Shown here: positions 1-8,433 of the stretch, piece by piece
Numbering within the stretch: position 1 is the first letter of the stretch
Layout of the letters: every line of letters begins with the position of its first letter
Assembly: GCF_018449725.1 (NCBI RefSeq)
Contig: NZ_JAAVVC010000010.1
Location: forward strand, 62,001 to 126,000
Reading direction: 5' to 3'
DNA: 64,000 nt
DNA from: Pseudomonas sp. dw_612
Lineage (GTDB): Bacteria > Pseudomonadota > Gammaproteobacteria > Pseudomonadales > Pseudomonadaceae
Position numbers and translations under genes: made by a program
The notes under the pieces: model-generated
Seen by the model: the letters and a program-made list of their open reading frames with translations, nothing else
What the model was told of the DNA's origin: nothing
The model's database searches: none

Positions 1-606
1 GTCCACCAGCGCGCCGATGTAGTCATCGTTGGTGAGGTGCAACTGGCGCAGGTTGCGTGACAGGCGCTGGAGCATGTGCACCGGGTCGGCCGTGAGCAAA
101 TGCTCGGCGCTCAGTTTAATGTTCGGGCCGTACTGGCGTTGCAGCAAGTCCCGGCAGTCGTTGGGGTACAACCGTCGGCCGCCGCACGGGTCGAGCAAGT
201 GATCCGCGCCCTGCACCCGTAGCAGGAAATGCCCGGGGAAGTTGACCCCGACCATCGGGATTTCCAGCCTTCTGGCCAGTTCCAGGGCAATCAGCCCCAG
301 GGTCAGCGGTTGGCCGCGACGGCGTTCCAGCACTTTATGAATCAAGGCCACTTGCGGGCGCAGCGGGGTGAAATCGTCCTGGGCGAACCCCAGGTCATTC
401 ATGCGTCGCAACAACGGCTGGGCCAGTTCGCTCACCGGCAGCATCGGCAGGCCGGCACTGACCCGCTGTTGCAGTTCCGCGAACTCTGCCAGTACGACCT
501 CGGGGTTCACTTCGGCATCGTGTTCGGCCGCAATCCACAGCGCCGCCTCGAACAGCGCGGGCGGTGAGCGTTGCAGACAGGCGAAGAAGCGTTGGCGCGG
601 GGTCAT
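1..606 (-). CDS. SirB1-type transglutaminase-like/TPR protein (3' end cut by window edge)
   Basis: The minus strand is open from an ATG at 606 to the window edge, 202 codons with no stop. The translation begins MTPRQRFFACLQRSP and carries VNFPGHFLLRV followed by LLDPCGGRRLYP, which is the conserved core of the SirB1/YchA family (a transglutaminase-like fold). SirB1 members are about 260-290 residues, so the missing C-terminus would lie to the left of the window. The biochemical role of the family is not established; it is often encoded near peptide-release or tetrapyrrole genes in enterobacteria, but here it stands divergent from an amino-acid dehydrogenase gene. Family call is from recognised motifs; no function is inferred. 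Confidence 0.8.
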   Translation of the reverse strand, partial: MTPRQRFFACLQRSPPALFEAALWIAAEHDAEVNPEVVLAEFAELQQRVSAGLPMLPVSELAQPLLRRMNDLGFAQDDFTPLRPQVALIHKVLERRRGQPLTLGLIALELARRLEIPMVGVNFPGHFLLRVQGADHLLDPCGGRRLYPNDCRDLLQRQYGPNIKLSAEHLLTADPVHMLQRLSRNLRQLHLTNDDYIGALVD

Positions 607-789
607 CAAAATCTCCGGGGAATGCCTCGTTTTAGCCCTGCCACACGCTTTCGTCCAGTGTCGCGCGTTGGCGGTGGCAGGTTATGTCCGAAAGCCCTCA
701 ACGGAGCGCTGCTTATTCCGGTGCGCTTCAGCAATTTTCAGGCGCAAGCCTATACTGGCGACTACTAGAAGTGATTCGGGAGCCCTACG

Positions 790-1809
790 ATGTTCGCTCT
801 CATGCAAAGCACTCGCCTTGAATCGCTACACCTTAGCGTAGACCCGGTCACCGGGTTGAAGGCGGTGATTGCCATTCATAACAGCCGCCTGGGGCCTGCT
901 CTGGGCGGTTGTCGTTACCTTGCCTACCCCAGCGATGAGTCCGCCGTCGAGGACGCCATGCGCCTCGCTCAGGGCATGAGCTACAAGGCAGCCCTGGCCG
1001 GCCTGGCCCAGGGCGGCGGTGTGGCGGTGATCGTGCGCCCGGTCCACGTCGAAAACCGTGGGGCGCTGTTCGAAGCCTTCGGCCGTTGCATCAATCAACT
1101 CGACGGCCGCTACATCACCGCGATCGACAGCGGCACTTCGGTGGCGGACATGGATTGCATCGCCCAGCAAACCCAACACGTCACCAGCACCACCTCGGCG
1201 GGGGACCCCGCGCCCCACGCGGCGATGGGCGTGTTCACCGGCATTCGCGCCACCGCCATGGCCCGGCTCGGCAGCGATAACCTCGAAGGCTTGCGTGTGG
1301 CCATTCAAGGTCTGGGCAACGTCGGTTATGCCTTGGCCGAACAACTGCACGCCGCCGGTGCCGAACTGTTGGTCAGCGACATCGATCACGGCAAAGTGCA
1401 ACTGGCCATGGAACAACTCGGCGCCCATCCGATTGCCAACGACGCATTGCTCAGCACCCCGTGTGACATTCTCGCGCCGTGCGGTTTGGGCGGCGTGCTC
1501 AACAGCCACAGCGTGACACAACTGCGCTGTTCGGCGGTGGCGGGTTCGGCGAACAATCAACTGACGCATCTGGATGTTGCCGATCAACTGGAACGGCGCG
1601 GCATTCTGTATGCGCCGGATTACGTGATCAATTCCGGCGGGCTGATCTACGTTTCGCTCAAACACCGGGGCGAAGAGCTGGCGACCATCACCGCGCACCT
1701 GTCGAAAATCGCCTCGCGGCTGACCGAAGTCTTCGCCCACGCCCAAGCGGAAAAACGCTCGCCAGCGCGGGTGGCGGATGAATTGGCGGAGAAAGTCCTT
1801 TACCGCTGA
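790..1809 (+). CDS. Glu/Leu/Phe/Val dehydrogenase family protein
   Basis: A 339-residue protein of the NAD-dependent amino acid dehydrogenase family (leucine/phenylalanine dehydrogenase type), which would oxidatively deaminate an aliphatic or aromatic L-amino acid in the cytoplasm. The N-terminal catalytic half has LGPALGGCRYL and GMSYKAALAG with Lys66 in the substrate-binding position; the C-terminal half has the Rossmann loop GLGNVG near residues 173-178. The family's second catalytic lysine, in GGGK, is replaced here: residues 75-78 read GGGV. Asp113 (AIDSGT) corresponds to the conserved aspartate. Start ATG at 790 has a CGGGAG Shine-Dalgarno 7 bases upstream. Two bases after the stop a REP pair begins. 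Activity as a dehydrogenase is uncertain because of the lysine loss. Confidence 0.85.
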   Translation: MFALMQSTRLESLHLSVDPVTGLKAVIAIHNSRLGPALGGCRYLAYPSDESAVEDAMRLAQGMSYKAALAGLAQGGGVAVIVRPVHVENRGALFEAFGRCINQLDGRYITAIDSGTSVADMDCIAQQTQHVTSTTSAGDPAPHAAMGVFTGIRATAMARLGSDNLEGLRVAIQGLGNVGYALAEQLHAAGAELLVSDIDHGKVQLAMEQLGAHPIANDALLSTPCDILAPCGLGGVLNSHSVTQLRCSAVAGSANNQLTHLDVADQLERRGILYAPDYVINSGGLIYVSLKHRGEELATITAHLSKIASRLTEVFAHAQAEKRSPARVADELAEKVLYR

Positions 1810-1811
1810 AG

Positions 1812-1882
1812 GTCAAAAGATCGCAGCCTTCGGCAGCTCCTACGCGCCTGTGGGCGCCGCCGAAGGCTGCGATCTTTTGATC
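1812..1882. repeat. REP pair, family A (GATCGCAGCCTTCGGCAGC type)
   Basis: Two inverted copies of a motif running from AAAAGATCGCAGCCTTCGGCAGC to its complement face each other across a short loop. The same motif recurs at 3531-3620, 10841-10912 and 16273-16355, so it is a dispersed REP family and not a unique hairpin. It could also serve as the 3' end of the preceding dehydrogenase transcript. Confidence 0.85.
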
Positions 1883-1904
1883 TTGCTTTTGATCTTCCAA
1901 CATG

Positions 1905-1936
1905 AAAAAGGCCCTGAGCCATTCGACTCAGGGCCT
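1905..1936 (-). terminator. Rho-independent terminator of yebG
   Basis: On the minus strand GGCCCTGAG pairs with CTCAGGGCC across a short loop and is followed directly by TTTTTC. It lies 19 bases past the yebG stop. A textbook intrinsic terminator by stem and U-run. Confidence 0.9.
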
Positions 1937-1954
1937 ATTCAATTCGGGCGTTGC

Positions 1955-2287
1955 TTACTTGACGGCTTTGACTGCTTTGGCAGGCTTGACCGGCTCGGCG
2001 GCTTCAGCCACCTCTACAGGTTCAACCACTTCAGCCGGCGCGCTCAGCAATTCGGACAAGGCGTCCGGCTGGCTCTTGAACGCCTTGGCGAACACATCGC
2101 GGTTCTTCGCCATGTAGATCCCGGCTTCTTCCACTTGCTGCTCGCTCAGGGACGGCACGGCTTTTTGCAACACTTCAGCCAGCAATTCGGCCAGTTCGAG
2201 CATTTTGTCATGACGGTCAGCTTCGGCTTTATCCATGAACAAGCGCTCCAGATCTCGGCTGCTGCGGTATACCACTTCGACGGCCAT
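1955..2287 (-). CDS. yebG: YebG family SOS-induced protein
   Basis: A 110-residue protein starting MAVEVVYRSSRDLERLF and continuing AEADRHDKMLELAELLAEV, the pattern of the YebG family (DNA-damage-inducible, function unknown). The C-terminal 25 residues are an Ala/Pro/Lys/Val-rich tail (PAKAVKAVK ending) that is low complexity and probably disordered. The ATG at 2287 is preceded by GAGGTGGTGA. A perfect LexA operator sits 44-59 bases upstream of the start (2331-2346), matching the known LexA control of yebG in Escherichia coli, and an intrinsic terminator follows, so it is a monocistronic SOS gene. Confidence 0.9.
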   Translation of the reverse strand: MAVEVVYRSSRDLERLFMDKAEADRHDKMLELAELLAEVLQKAVPSLSEQQVEEAGIYMAKNRDVFAKAFKSQPDALSELLSAPAEVVEPVEVAEAAEPVKPAKAVKAVK

Positions 2288-2603
2288 TCACCACCTCACA
2301 TGCCTTCACATTAAGTTGTCTTTGCGACTACTGTATCTATATACAGCGAAAAGGATAAGCGAATCCCTGCGCTTTGGGTAGTGGCATTTCAATGTAGACC
2401 GAAAGTGGCGTTTGTGAGGAGCACCGTGTCATGCCTTTCGCGAGCACGCTCGCTCCCTCAAGGGTGCGACCAAACGCCACGGCGCGGCTTTTAGAGCACA
2501 TCGCCATCATGTTGCGGCGGTCTCTGGCCTTTTTTCTGCATGCAGATCAACCGTCACGTCCAACCCGCATCATCCGCTCGAACCGAGCTAAGGAACAATC
2601 ATC
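2288..2603. other. Intergenic region yebG/psiE (316 bases)
   Basis: Divergent intergenic stretch. It holds the yebG LexA box at 2331-2346 and a single degenerate family-B REP half near 2438-2462 (TTTCGCGAGCACGCTCGCTCCC). No ORF, tRNA or convincing Pho box was seen in the psiE-proximal half. Confidence 0.7.
2331..2346. promoter_or_regulatory. LexA box (SOS operator) of yebG
   Basis: CTGTATCTATATACAG fits the LexA consensus CTG-N10-CAG exactly, with the typical alternating TA core. It is placed 44 bases upstream of the yebG start codon on the minus strand, where it would cover the promoter. Confidence 0.9.
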
Positions 2604-3104
2604 GTGAAAATCAACTGGGCCGAGAATCTGCGGCAAAATGTGCATCAACTGGCCGAGTCCCTGGGCAATCTGTTGGTCGAGACTTTTCATTACCTGGCGT
2701 TGTTCGCCATCGGTGCGGTCACCGCGTGGGCGGCGGTGATGGAGTTCTTGCAGATGATCGAAGCGGGGCACATCAAGATCGATGACATCCTGCTGCTGTT
2801 CATCTATCTGGAATTGGGCGCGATGGTCGGGATTTACTTCAAGACCAACCACATGCCGGTGCGCTTCCTGATCTACGTGGCGATCACTGCGCTGACGAGG
2901 TTGCTGATCTCCAACGTCTCACACCACAACCCGCCGGACATCGGCATTATTTACCTGTGCGGCGGGATTCTGTTGTTGGCGTTTTCGATTCTGGTGGTGC
3001 GTTACGCCTCGTCGCAATTTCCATCGGTGAAGATCGAAAACCCGCAGCGCAAGATCGGCGCGGGCTCCGGTGAATATCCCGAGGTGGAGAAGGGCGAGAT
3101 TTAA
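2604..3104 (+). CDS. psiE: PsiE family phosphate-starvation-inducible membrane protein
   Basis: A 166-residue inner-membrane protein with four predicted transmembrane segments (roughly residues 22-45, 55-76, 84-102, 112-133). The motif YLELGAMVGIYFKTNHMPVRF is the PsiE hallmark, where a conserved acidic/His pair sits in the membrane core. Translation starts at GTG 2604, with AAGGAA eight bases upstream. The PsiE family is induced by phosphate or carbon starvation in Escherichia coli; its molecular role is unknown. Its stop codon overlaps the stop of the convergent DUF3509 gene by three bases, so no terminator separates the two. Confidence 0.88.
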   Translation: MKINWAENLRQNVHQLAESLGNLLVETFHYLALFAIGAVTAWAAVMEFLQMIEAGHIKIDDILLLFIYLELGAMVGIYFKTNHMPVRFLIYVAITALTRLLISNVSHHNPPDIGIIYLCGGILLLAFSILVVRYASSQFPSVKIENPQRKIGAGSGEYPEVEKGEI

Positions 3105-3421
3105 AGGCGCACGGCCAGCGGGCTGTGGTTTTTGACTTGTGGCGGCGGCGGCAGGTTGCGATTGTCGCCGTCGGTCATGGCTTCGAGGATGGCCACGGCA
3201 CTGTGGCCCTGTTCGATGGCGATGCCGAATTGAATGCTTTGCACCAGGCGCTTGAGGCGCTTGGGGTCATTGCGTTGCTCGGCGCTGATCATGCGTTTGG
3301 CCACCACTCGGCCACTGTTGGAGAGGGTCAGCATGATGCTGCCGTCCAGGCCCTGAATGCTCAGGTTGATCTGATAATCCGGTGCAAAGGCATCGGTAAT
3401 GAGCTGAAAAGGGTTGTCCAT
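3101..3421 (-). CDS. DUF3509 domain protein
   Basis: A 106-residue soluble protein beginning MDNPFQLITDAFAPDYQINLS, with a central IMLTLSNSGRVVAKRMIS segment and a Pro-rich NLPPPPQ near the C-terminus. This is the layout of the Pseudomonas DUF3509 family, for which no function is known. It has no signal peptide or membrane helix. The ATG at 3421 is unambiguous. The gene converges on psiE with overlapping stop codons. Confidence 0.8.
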   Translation of the reverse strand: MDNPFQLITDAFAPDYQINLSIQGLDGSIMLTLSNSGRVVAKRMISAEQRNDPKRLKRLVQSIQFGIAIEQGHSAVAILEAMTDGDNRNLPPPPQVKNHSPLAVRL

Positions 3422-3530
3422 AATGCGTCACCGCCTGATTGAACGTGCAGTTGTTGACCGGCCATGATCGGGTTGGTTCGCCATACCAGACCATCGGCAT
3501 TCCATGTTCATGCGCTTTCATCCATGTCGC

Positions 3531-3620
3531 GTAGGAGCTGCCGAAGGCTGCGATCTTTTGATCTTTAGCGTTTTCAGCGGCGCCGAAGATCAAAAGATCG
3601 CAACCTTCGGCAGCTCCTGC
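3531..3620. repeat. REP pair, family A
   Basis: GTAGGAGCTGCCGAAGGCTGCGATC with a TTTTGATC tail at 3531-3563 faces a near-perfect inverted copy at 3588-3620. It lies between the DUF3509 gene start and the sdaC 3' end. Confidence 0.85.
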
Positions 3621-3671
3621 ATAGGATGTAGCAAGGGCCATGCCGGGAAAACTGTCGAACAATGATCGCGG

Positions 3672-3704
3672 CAAAAAAGCGGCGAGCACTGAGGCCCGCC
3701 TTCT
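3672..3704 (-). terminator. Terminator downstream of sdaC
   Basis: On the minus strand GGCGGGC pairs with GCTCGCC around CTCAGT and is followed by GCTTTTTT. It lies 16 bases after the sdaC stop and would end the sdaA-sdaC transcript. Confidence 0.7.
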
Positions 3705-3719
3705 TTTTAACTGCCCGAT

Positions 3720-5021
3720 TCAGGGCAGGAATGAATAGATGATCGCTGACAGTGCAATCAGGCCGATCAACACCACGAACACGTTCGAGGCCTGCCCGGA
3801 GTACTGGCGCAAGGCCGGCACGCGGCGGATCGCGTACATCGGCATCAGGAACAACAGGCACGCAATGATCGGCCCGCCGAGGGTTTCGATCATGCCGAGG
3901 ATGCTGGGGTTGAACGTGGCCACGGCCCAGCAACTGAGGATCATGAACAGCGCGGTCACGCGGTTCAGCCAGCTCGACGACATCACCCGGCCACGGCCGC
4001 GCAGGCTTTTCACGATCAGGCCCTGAAAGCCTTCGCTGGCGCCGATGTAGTGACCGAGGAAGGATTTGGTGATCGCCACCAGCGCAATCAACGGCGCGGC
4101 GTAAGCGATGACCGGGGTCTGGAAGTGGTTGGCCAGGTACGACAGGATCGAGATGTTCTGCGCCTTGGCGGCTGCCAAATCAGCCGGCGACAGCGCCAGC
4201 ACGCAACTGAAGCAGAAGAACATCACCGTCACCACCATCATCCCGTGGGCGATGGCGAGGATGCCGCTGCTCTTGCGCTCGGCCTGCTCGCCGTAACGCT
4301 GCTTCTGCTCGACCGCGAAGGCGGAGATGATCGGCGAATGGTTGAACGAGAACACCATCACCGGAATCGCCAGCCATAGCGTCTTGAAGAACAACGGCAG
4401 TGGCATGCCTTCGCTGGCGGTGGCGAAGAATGCGCCGTTCCAGTTCGGGACCAGGCTGACACCGAGCAGCAACAACGCCGCGACGAACGGGTAAACCAGC
4501 ACGCTCATGCATTTGACGATGACGCCCTGACCGCAGCGCACGATTGCCATCAAACCGAGGATCAGCACCAGCGACAAAATCGCCCGGGGCGGCGGGGCGA
4601 TGTGCAACTGGTGCTCCATGAAACTGCTCAGGGTGTTGGTCAGCGCCACGCTGTACACCAGCAGAATCGGGAAGATCGCGAAGAAATACAGCAGCGTGAT
4701 CAGCTTGCCGGCACCGATGCCGAAATGTTCTTCCACCACTTCGGTGATGTCCCCCGAGCGTCCGGACAGCACGAAACGGGTCAGGCCACGGTGGGCGAAG
4801 AACGTCATCGGGAACGCCAGCACCGCGAGGATCAACAACGGCCAGAAACCACCGACACCGGCGTTGATCGGCAGGAACAATGTGCCAGCACCAATCGCCG
4901 TGCCGTAGAGGCCAAGCATCCAGGTGGTGTCGAATTTGCTCCAGCCTTTGTGGGCAGTTTCGGTATCGCGTGTCAGGTCTACAGCAGGATTATCGGCAGT
5001 AGGTGTACGTACATCGGTCAT
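3720..5021 (-). CDS. sdaC: Serine/threonine transporter, SdaC (HAAAP) family
   Basis: A 433-residue inner-membrane amino acid:proton symporter of the hydroxy/aromatic amino acid permease family. After a hydrophilic N-terminus, the sequence TTWMLGLYGTAIGAGTLFLP is the family's first membrane helix; about eleven helices follow. FSFNHSPIISAFAVEQK in the middle is typical of SdaC-type serine carriers. It follows sdaA on the same strand with a 62-base gap, so uptake and deamination of L-serine are likely co-transcribed. The ATG at 5021 follows an AATAACGAGG-type ribosome site. Serine as the substrate is inferred from the family and the neighbour. Confidence 0.88.
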   Translation of the reverse strand: MTDVRTPTADNPAVDLTRDTETAHKGWSKFDTTWMLGLYGTAIGAGTLFLPINAGVGGFWPLLILAVLAFPMTFFAHRGLTRFVLSGRSGDITEVVEEHFGIGAGKLITLLYFFAIFPILLVYSVALTNTLSSFMEHQLHIAPPPRAILSLVLILGLMAIVRCGQGVIVKCMSVLVYPFVAALLLLGVSLVPNWNGAFFATASEGMPLPLFFKTLWLAIPVMVFSFNHSPIISAFAVEQKQRYGEQAERKSSGILAIAHGMMVVTVMFFCFSCVLALSPADLAAAKAQNISILSYLANHFQTPVIAYAAPLIALVAITKSFLGHYIGASEGFQGLIVKSLRGRGRVMSSSWLNRVTALFMILSCWAVATFNPSILGMIETLGGPIIACLLFLMPMYAIRRVPALRQYSGQASNVFVVLIGLIALSAIIYSFLP

Positions 5022-5083
5022 CGTTTTTGGCCTCGTTATTGTTCTTGCTCGGGCTCACGTTTTAAAAGGTCAGGGAATGCAGA

Positions 5084-6460
5084 TCAGCACTCCACCCAGC
5101 TCACCGCCAGGCCGCCTCGTGAAGTCTCTTTGTATTTGTCCTGCATATCGGCGCCGGTATCGCGCATGGTGCGGATCACCCGGTCCAGGGAAATGAAGTG
5201 TTTGCCGTCGCCGCGCAGGGCCATTTGCGTGGCGTTGATCGCCTTCACCGCCGCAATCGCGTTGCGCTCGATGCACGGCACCTGCACCAGGCCGCCGACC
5301 GGGTCGCAGGTCAGGCCGAGGTTGTGTTCCAGGCCGATTTCAGCGGCGTTTTCCAATTGCTCCGGCGTCGCGCCGAGCACGTCGGCCAGCCCGGCGGCGG
5401 CCATGGCGCAGGCCGAGCCGACTTCGCCCTGGCAACCGACTTCGGCGCCGGAGATCGAAGCGTTTTTCTTGCACAGAATGCCGACGGCCGCCGCACCCAG
5501 AAAGAACGCGACCACGTCATCGTCCGACGCGTCCGGGTTGAATTTCATGTAGTAGTGCAGCACCGCCGGAATGATCCCCGCCGCGCCGTTGGTCGGTGCT
5601 GTAACCATCCGTCCGCCGGCGGCGTTTTCTTCGTTAACGGCGAGGGCGAACAGGTTCACCCATTCCATCGCGGACAGCGTGGAAGTGATCACATTCGGTT
5701 TGCCGATTTCCAACAGGCTGCGGTGCAATTTCGCTGCGCGGCGCGGAACATTCAGACCGCCGGGCAGGATGCCTTCGTGCAGCAGGCCTTGTTCGACGCA
5801 CTCGCGCATCACCGACCAGATGTGCAACAGACCCTGGCGGATCTCGGCTTCGCTGCGCCAGGCCCGTTCGTTGGCCATCATCAATTCGGAAACCCGCAAA
5901 CCGTGCTGGTTGCAGAGCCTGAGCAATTCGGCAGCGCTGGAGAAATCGTACGGCAGCACCACGTCGCTGGTCGGCGCGATACCGGACTCTGCTTCGGCGG
6001 CTTCGATGATGAAACCACCTCCGACCGAGTAGTACGTTTGCTCGTACAGCTCTCCGGTTTCGCCAAAGGCTGTCAGAGACATCGCGTTGGGGTGGTAGGG
6101 CAGGCTCTCGTCGAGCAGCAGGAGATCGCGTTGCCAGTTGAAGGCAATGGTCGATTGGCCGGCGAGGGACAGTTCGCCGGTTTCGCGCAGTTGCTGGATC
6201 CGTGAATCGATCGAGGTCGGATCAATGCTGTCCGGCCATTCACCCATCAGGCCCATGACGCAGGCGCGGTCGGTGGCGTGACCGACGCCTGTAGCCGAAA
6301 GGGAACCGTAGAGTCGGATTTCCACCCGCCGTACGTCGTCCAACAATTGCTGGTCAATCAGGGTCTGGGCGAAGGTCGCGGCGGCGCGCATCGGGCCGAC
6401 GGTATGGGAACTGGACGGACCGATGCCAACTTTGAAGAGATCGAAAACACTGATAGCCAT
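5084..6460 (-). CDS. sdaA: L-serine ammonia-lyase (iron-sulfur type)
   Basis: A 458-residue one-chain L-serine dehydratase that converts L-serine to pyruvate and ammonia. It begins MAISVFDLFKVGIG followed by PSSSHTVGPM (residues 15-24), the substrate-binding loop. Cys343, Cys385 and Cys396 are in the positions of the [4Fe-4S] ligands, and the chain ends in Cys458, the C-terminal cysteine that caps the cluster in this family. The frame is open further upstream, to 6607, but that extension overlaps the divergent LysR gene and lacks family similarity, so the ATG at 6460 is chosen; the resulting length matches the family. It is upstream of sdaC in the same operon. Confidence 0.93.
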   Translation of the reverse strand: MAISVFDLFKVGIGPSSSHTVGPMRAAATFAQTLIDQQLLDDVRRVEIRLYGSLSATGVGHATDRACVMGLMGEWPDSIDPTSIDSRIQQLRETGELSLAGQSTIAFNWQRDLLLLDESLPYHPNAMSLTAFGETGELYEQTYYSVGGGFIIEAAEAESGIAPTSDVVLPYDFSSAAELLRLCNQHGLRVSELMMANERAWRSEAEIRQGLLHIWSVMRECVEQGLLHEGILPGGLNVPRRAAKLHRSLLEIGKPNVITSTLSAMEWVNLFALAVNEENAAGGRMVTAPTNGAAGIIPAVLHYYMKFNPDASDDDVVAFFLGAAAVGILCKKNASISGAEVGCQGEVGSACAMAAAGLADVLGATPEQLENAAEIGLEHNLGLTCDPVGGLVQVPCIERNAIAAVKAINATQMALRGDGKHFISLDRVIRTMRDTGADMQDKYKETSRGGLAVSWVEC

Positions 6461-6595
6461 GCTAAAGCCTATACAAGCAATGGAGGAGAAATCGCTGCCA
6501 TTTTTGTAGGACAAGCGCAATGTCGGCGATACTGCCCACCTCGGTCCTACGTGACCAACGAAACTTCCTAAGACAGCCTTTAGCAGGACTAAACG

Positions 6596-7543
6596 ATGAG
6601 TCGTCAATTACACGCCCAGACTTACGTCTGGTTGCACGTGTTTTCCTGTGCCGCGCGGCACTTGTCGTTCACCCGTTGCGCCGAAGAACTGCACATCACG
6701 CCGGGTGCGGTCAGCCAACAAATCCGACAACTGGAAGAGCGCCTGGGCTTTCGCCTGTTTCACCGGCGCGCTCGCGGCGTGGAACTGAGCGCCGAAGGCC
6801 AGCGACTGGCCATCACCGTCAACGAGGCTTACGGCAGCATCGACGCCGAATTGCGACGACTGGACGCCGGAATGATCAGCGGGATTTTGCGCTTGCGTTC
6901 GATTCCATCGTTCCTGAGCAAATGGCTGACCCCGCGCTTGCCGCGTTTGCAGCAGCGTTTTCCGGACATTCAGTTGCGCCTGGTGGCCGAGGACAGCAGC
7001 GTGCCGCTGCACGAGGGCGATTTCGACCTAGCCATCGATTTGAACGACGGCAGTTATCCCGGCTTGTTATCCACAGCCTTGCTCGACGAACAGATTTTCC
7101 CGGTCTGCGCCCCGAGCCTGTTGCGCGGCCGCCCGCCGCTGCACGGTCCAGCGGACCTGGTGCACTTTCCGTTGCTGCACGACATCACCGCCTGGCGCGG
7201 CAGTTACGAGTACGCGGAATGGGAGTTTTACCTCAACGCCATCGGCTTCGAAGGCGCTGACGTGCGGCGCGGGCACACCTTCAATCGCAATCACCTGACC
7301 ATCGAAGCGGCGATTGCCGGCATGGGCGTGGCGATTGCGCGGCGAACGCTGCTCAACGATGAGCTGGAGCGGGGGACGTTGATCGTGCCGTTTGGCTTGG
7401 CGGTGCCGAATCACAAACGCTACGTGTTGCTCTACGCGCCGGGGGCGTTGAGCCATCCGGGCGTGCGTGCGGTGCATGACTGGCTGGTGGAGGAGGCGGG
7501 GATTTTCCGGAGTCTGCATCCACTGGCGGAGCAGCAGATGTGA
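6596..7543 (+). CDS. LysR family regulator (GcvA/DsdC-like)
   Basis: A 315-residue LysR-type regulator with the N-terminal winged helix at residues 8-66 (FTRCAEELHITPGAVSQQI, then LGFRLFHRRARG) and a periplasmic-binding-like effector domain after residue 95. The HTH resembles the GcvA/DsdC/AmpR branch. It is transcribed divergently from sdaA, 135 bases apart, the usual arrangement for a LysR gene and its target, so control of sdaA-sdaC by serine or a related amino acid is a reasonable inference. An ATG at 6596 is used; the preceding sequence has only a weak Shine-Dalgarno. Confidence 0.87.
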   Translation: MSRQLHAQTYVWLHVFSCAARHLSFTRCAEELHITPGAVSQQIRQLEERLGFRLFHRRARGVELSAEGQRLAITVNEAYGSIDAELRRLDAGMISGILRLRSIPSFLSKWLTPRLPRLQQRFPDIQLRLVAEDSSVPLHEGDFDLAIDLNDGSYPGLLSTALLDEQIFPVCAPSLLRGRPPLHGPADLVHFPLLHDITAWRGSYEYAEWEFYLNAIGFEGADVRRGHTFNRNHLTIEAAIAGMGVAIARRTLLNDELERGTLIVPFGLAVPNHKRYVLLYAPGALSHPGVRAVHDWLVEEAGIFRSLHPLAEQQM

Positions 7544-7598
7544 GCAATTGTGACAAAGAAGCGTTGCGACCCAACTCCCGACCTTAACAGCGCTTTTG

Positions 7599-7618
7599 GC
7601 CGTTGTCCGGCTTTTTTT
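7599..7618 (+). terminator. Possible weak terminator after the LysR gene
   Basis: GCCG-TTGTC-CGGC is followed by seven T residues. The stem is only four pairs, so termination is possible but not certain. Confidence 0.4.
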
Positions 7619-7756
7619 GCGAATCCATATTTATCTTTTTTTAGGGGTTGAAATGTTCTGCGCACAGACCGATTGTGTAAGTAAGAGGTCACGGTGATGA
7701 CGCCCAAGGGCTAGCCGACCGGCCTCTCGCGAGCTAGCTGAAATAAGGGATGAACT

Positions 7757-8167
7757 ATGCAAATCCAAGTCAACAGTGATAACCATATTCAAAGCAGCAT
7801 CCGACTGGAGGAGTGGGTACGTACTACCATTGAGAGCACGCTCGAACGTTACGAAGAGGACCTGACCCGCGTCGAGGTTCACCTGCGGGACGAAAATGGC
7901 GACAAGCCCGGCCCGCATGACATGCGCTGCCAGCTGGAGGCGCGGCCTAAAGGCCACCAACCCATCTCTGTGACCCATAAAGCCGATACCCTTGAACAAG
8001 CGATCGACGGGGCGGCCACCAAACTGGAACATGCACTGGACCATCTGTTCGGCAAACTGCGGGGCAAACCACGTGCCGCTGTAGTCCCATTTGAACGGGG
8101 CGCACATGCTGACGTGCTGCTGGAAGAAGAATTTCTCGAAAACGAACAGGCTGCGCAAAACGGCTGA
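7757..8167 (+). CDS. HPF/RaiA family ribosome-associated protein
   Basis: A 136-residue protein with the ribosome hibernation-promoting factor fold: an N-terminal segment MQIQVNSDNHIQSS, an amphipathic helix with ESTLERYEEDLTRVEVHL, and a second helix ADTLEQAIDGAATKLEHAL. These match the beta-alpha-beta-beta-beta-alpha layout of HPF/YfiA. It ends in an acidic tail (LLEEEFLENEQ) and lacks the long dimerisation domain of long HPF. This is not the rpoN-linked short HPF of pseudomonads but a paralogue. ATAAGGGATGAACT precedes the start. An intrinsic terminator follows 30 bases after the stop, so it is monocistronic. Confidence 0.85.
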   Translation: MQIQVNSDNHIQSSIRLEEWVRTTIESTLERYEEDLTRVEVHLRDENGDKPGPHDMRCQLEARPKGHQPISVTHKADTLEQAIDGAATKLEHALDHLFGKLRGKPRAAVVPFERGAHADVLLEEEFLENEQAAQNG

Positions 8168-8198
8168 GGCCTGATTCACTGTTTACCTTTCCACTGAC

Positions 8199-8230
8199 AA
8201 ACGGGTCTGCTTAGCAGGCCCGTTTTTGTT
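8199..8230 (+). terminator. Terminator of the HPF-like gene
   Basis: AAACGGGTCTGC and GCAGGCCCGTTT pair around TTA and are followed by TTGTTTG. Classic Rho-independent structure. Confidence 0.88.
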
Positions 8231-8256
8231 TGTGCACCTCAACCGCATGCAATCCT

Positions 8257-8404
8257 CGTAGCAGCTGTCGAGCACCGCGAGGCAGCGTTCGGCTGCGCAG
8301 CAGTCGCAAAATCAGGCAATGCGGTGATTCAGGCAAACCGCGTGCTCAGGGTTTACGATTGCTTCGCAGCCGAACGCTGCCTCGCGGTGCTCGACAGCTG
8401 CTAC
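8257..8404. repeat. Long inverted repeat, family C (GTAGCAGCTGTCGAGC type)
   Basis: A motif starting CGTAGCAGCTGTCGAGCACC and running on through GAGGCAGCGTTCGGCTGCG is answered by its full complement ending at 8404. A related pair occurs at 52988-53126 inside the alginate operon. It fills the gap between the HPF-like gene and the end of fecA. Confidence 0.8.
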
Positions 8405-8433
8405 AGGTCGCATCGTTGCGAGATCTTCGTTGC

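Noticed and set aside
2400..2600. Possible Pho box upstream of psiE
   Set aside because: Only loose matches to the CTGTCAT half-site spacing were found (for example CCGTCAC at 2550-2556), not enough to call.
6461..6607. N-terminal extension of sdaA to 6607
   Set aside because: It overlaps the divergent LysR start, adds residues absent from the family, and the shorter 458-residue form matches known SdaA residue numbering (Cys343, Cys385, Cys396, Cys458).
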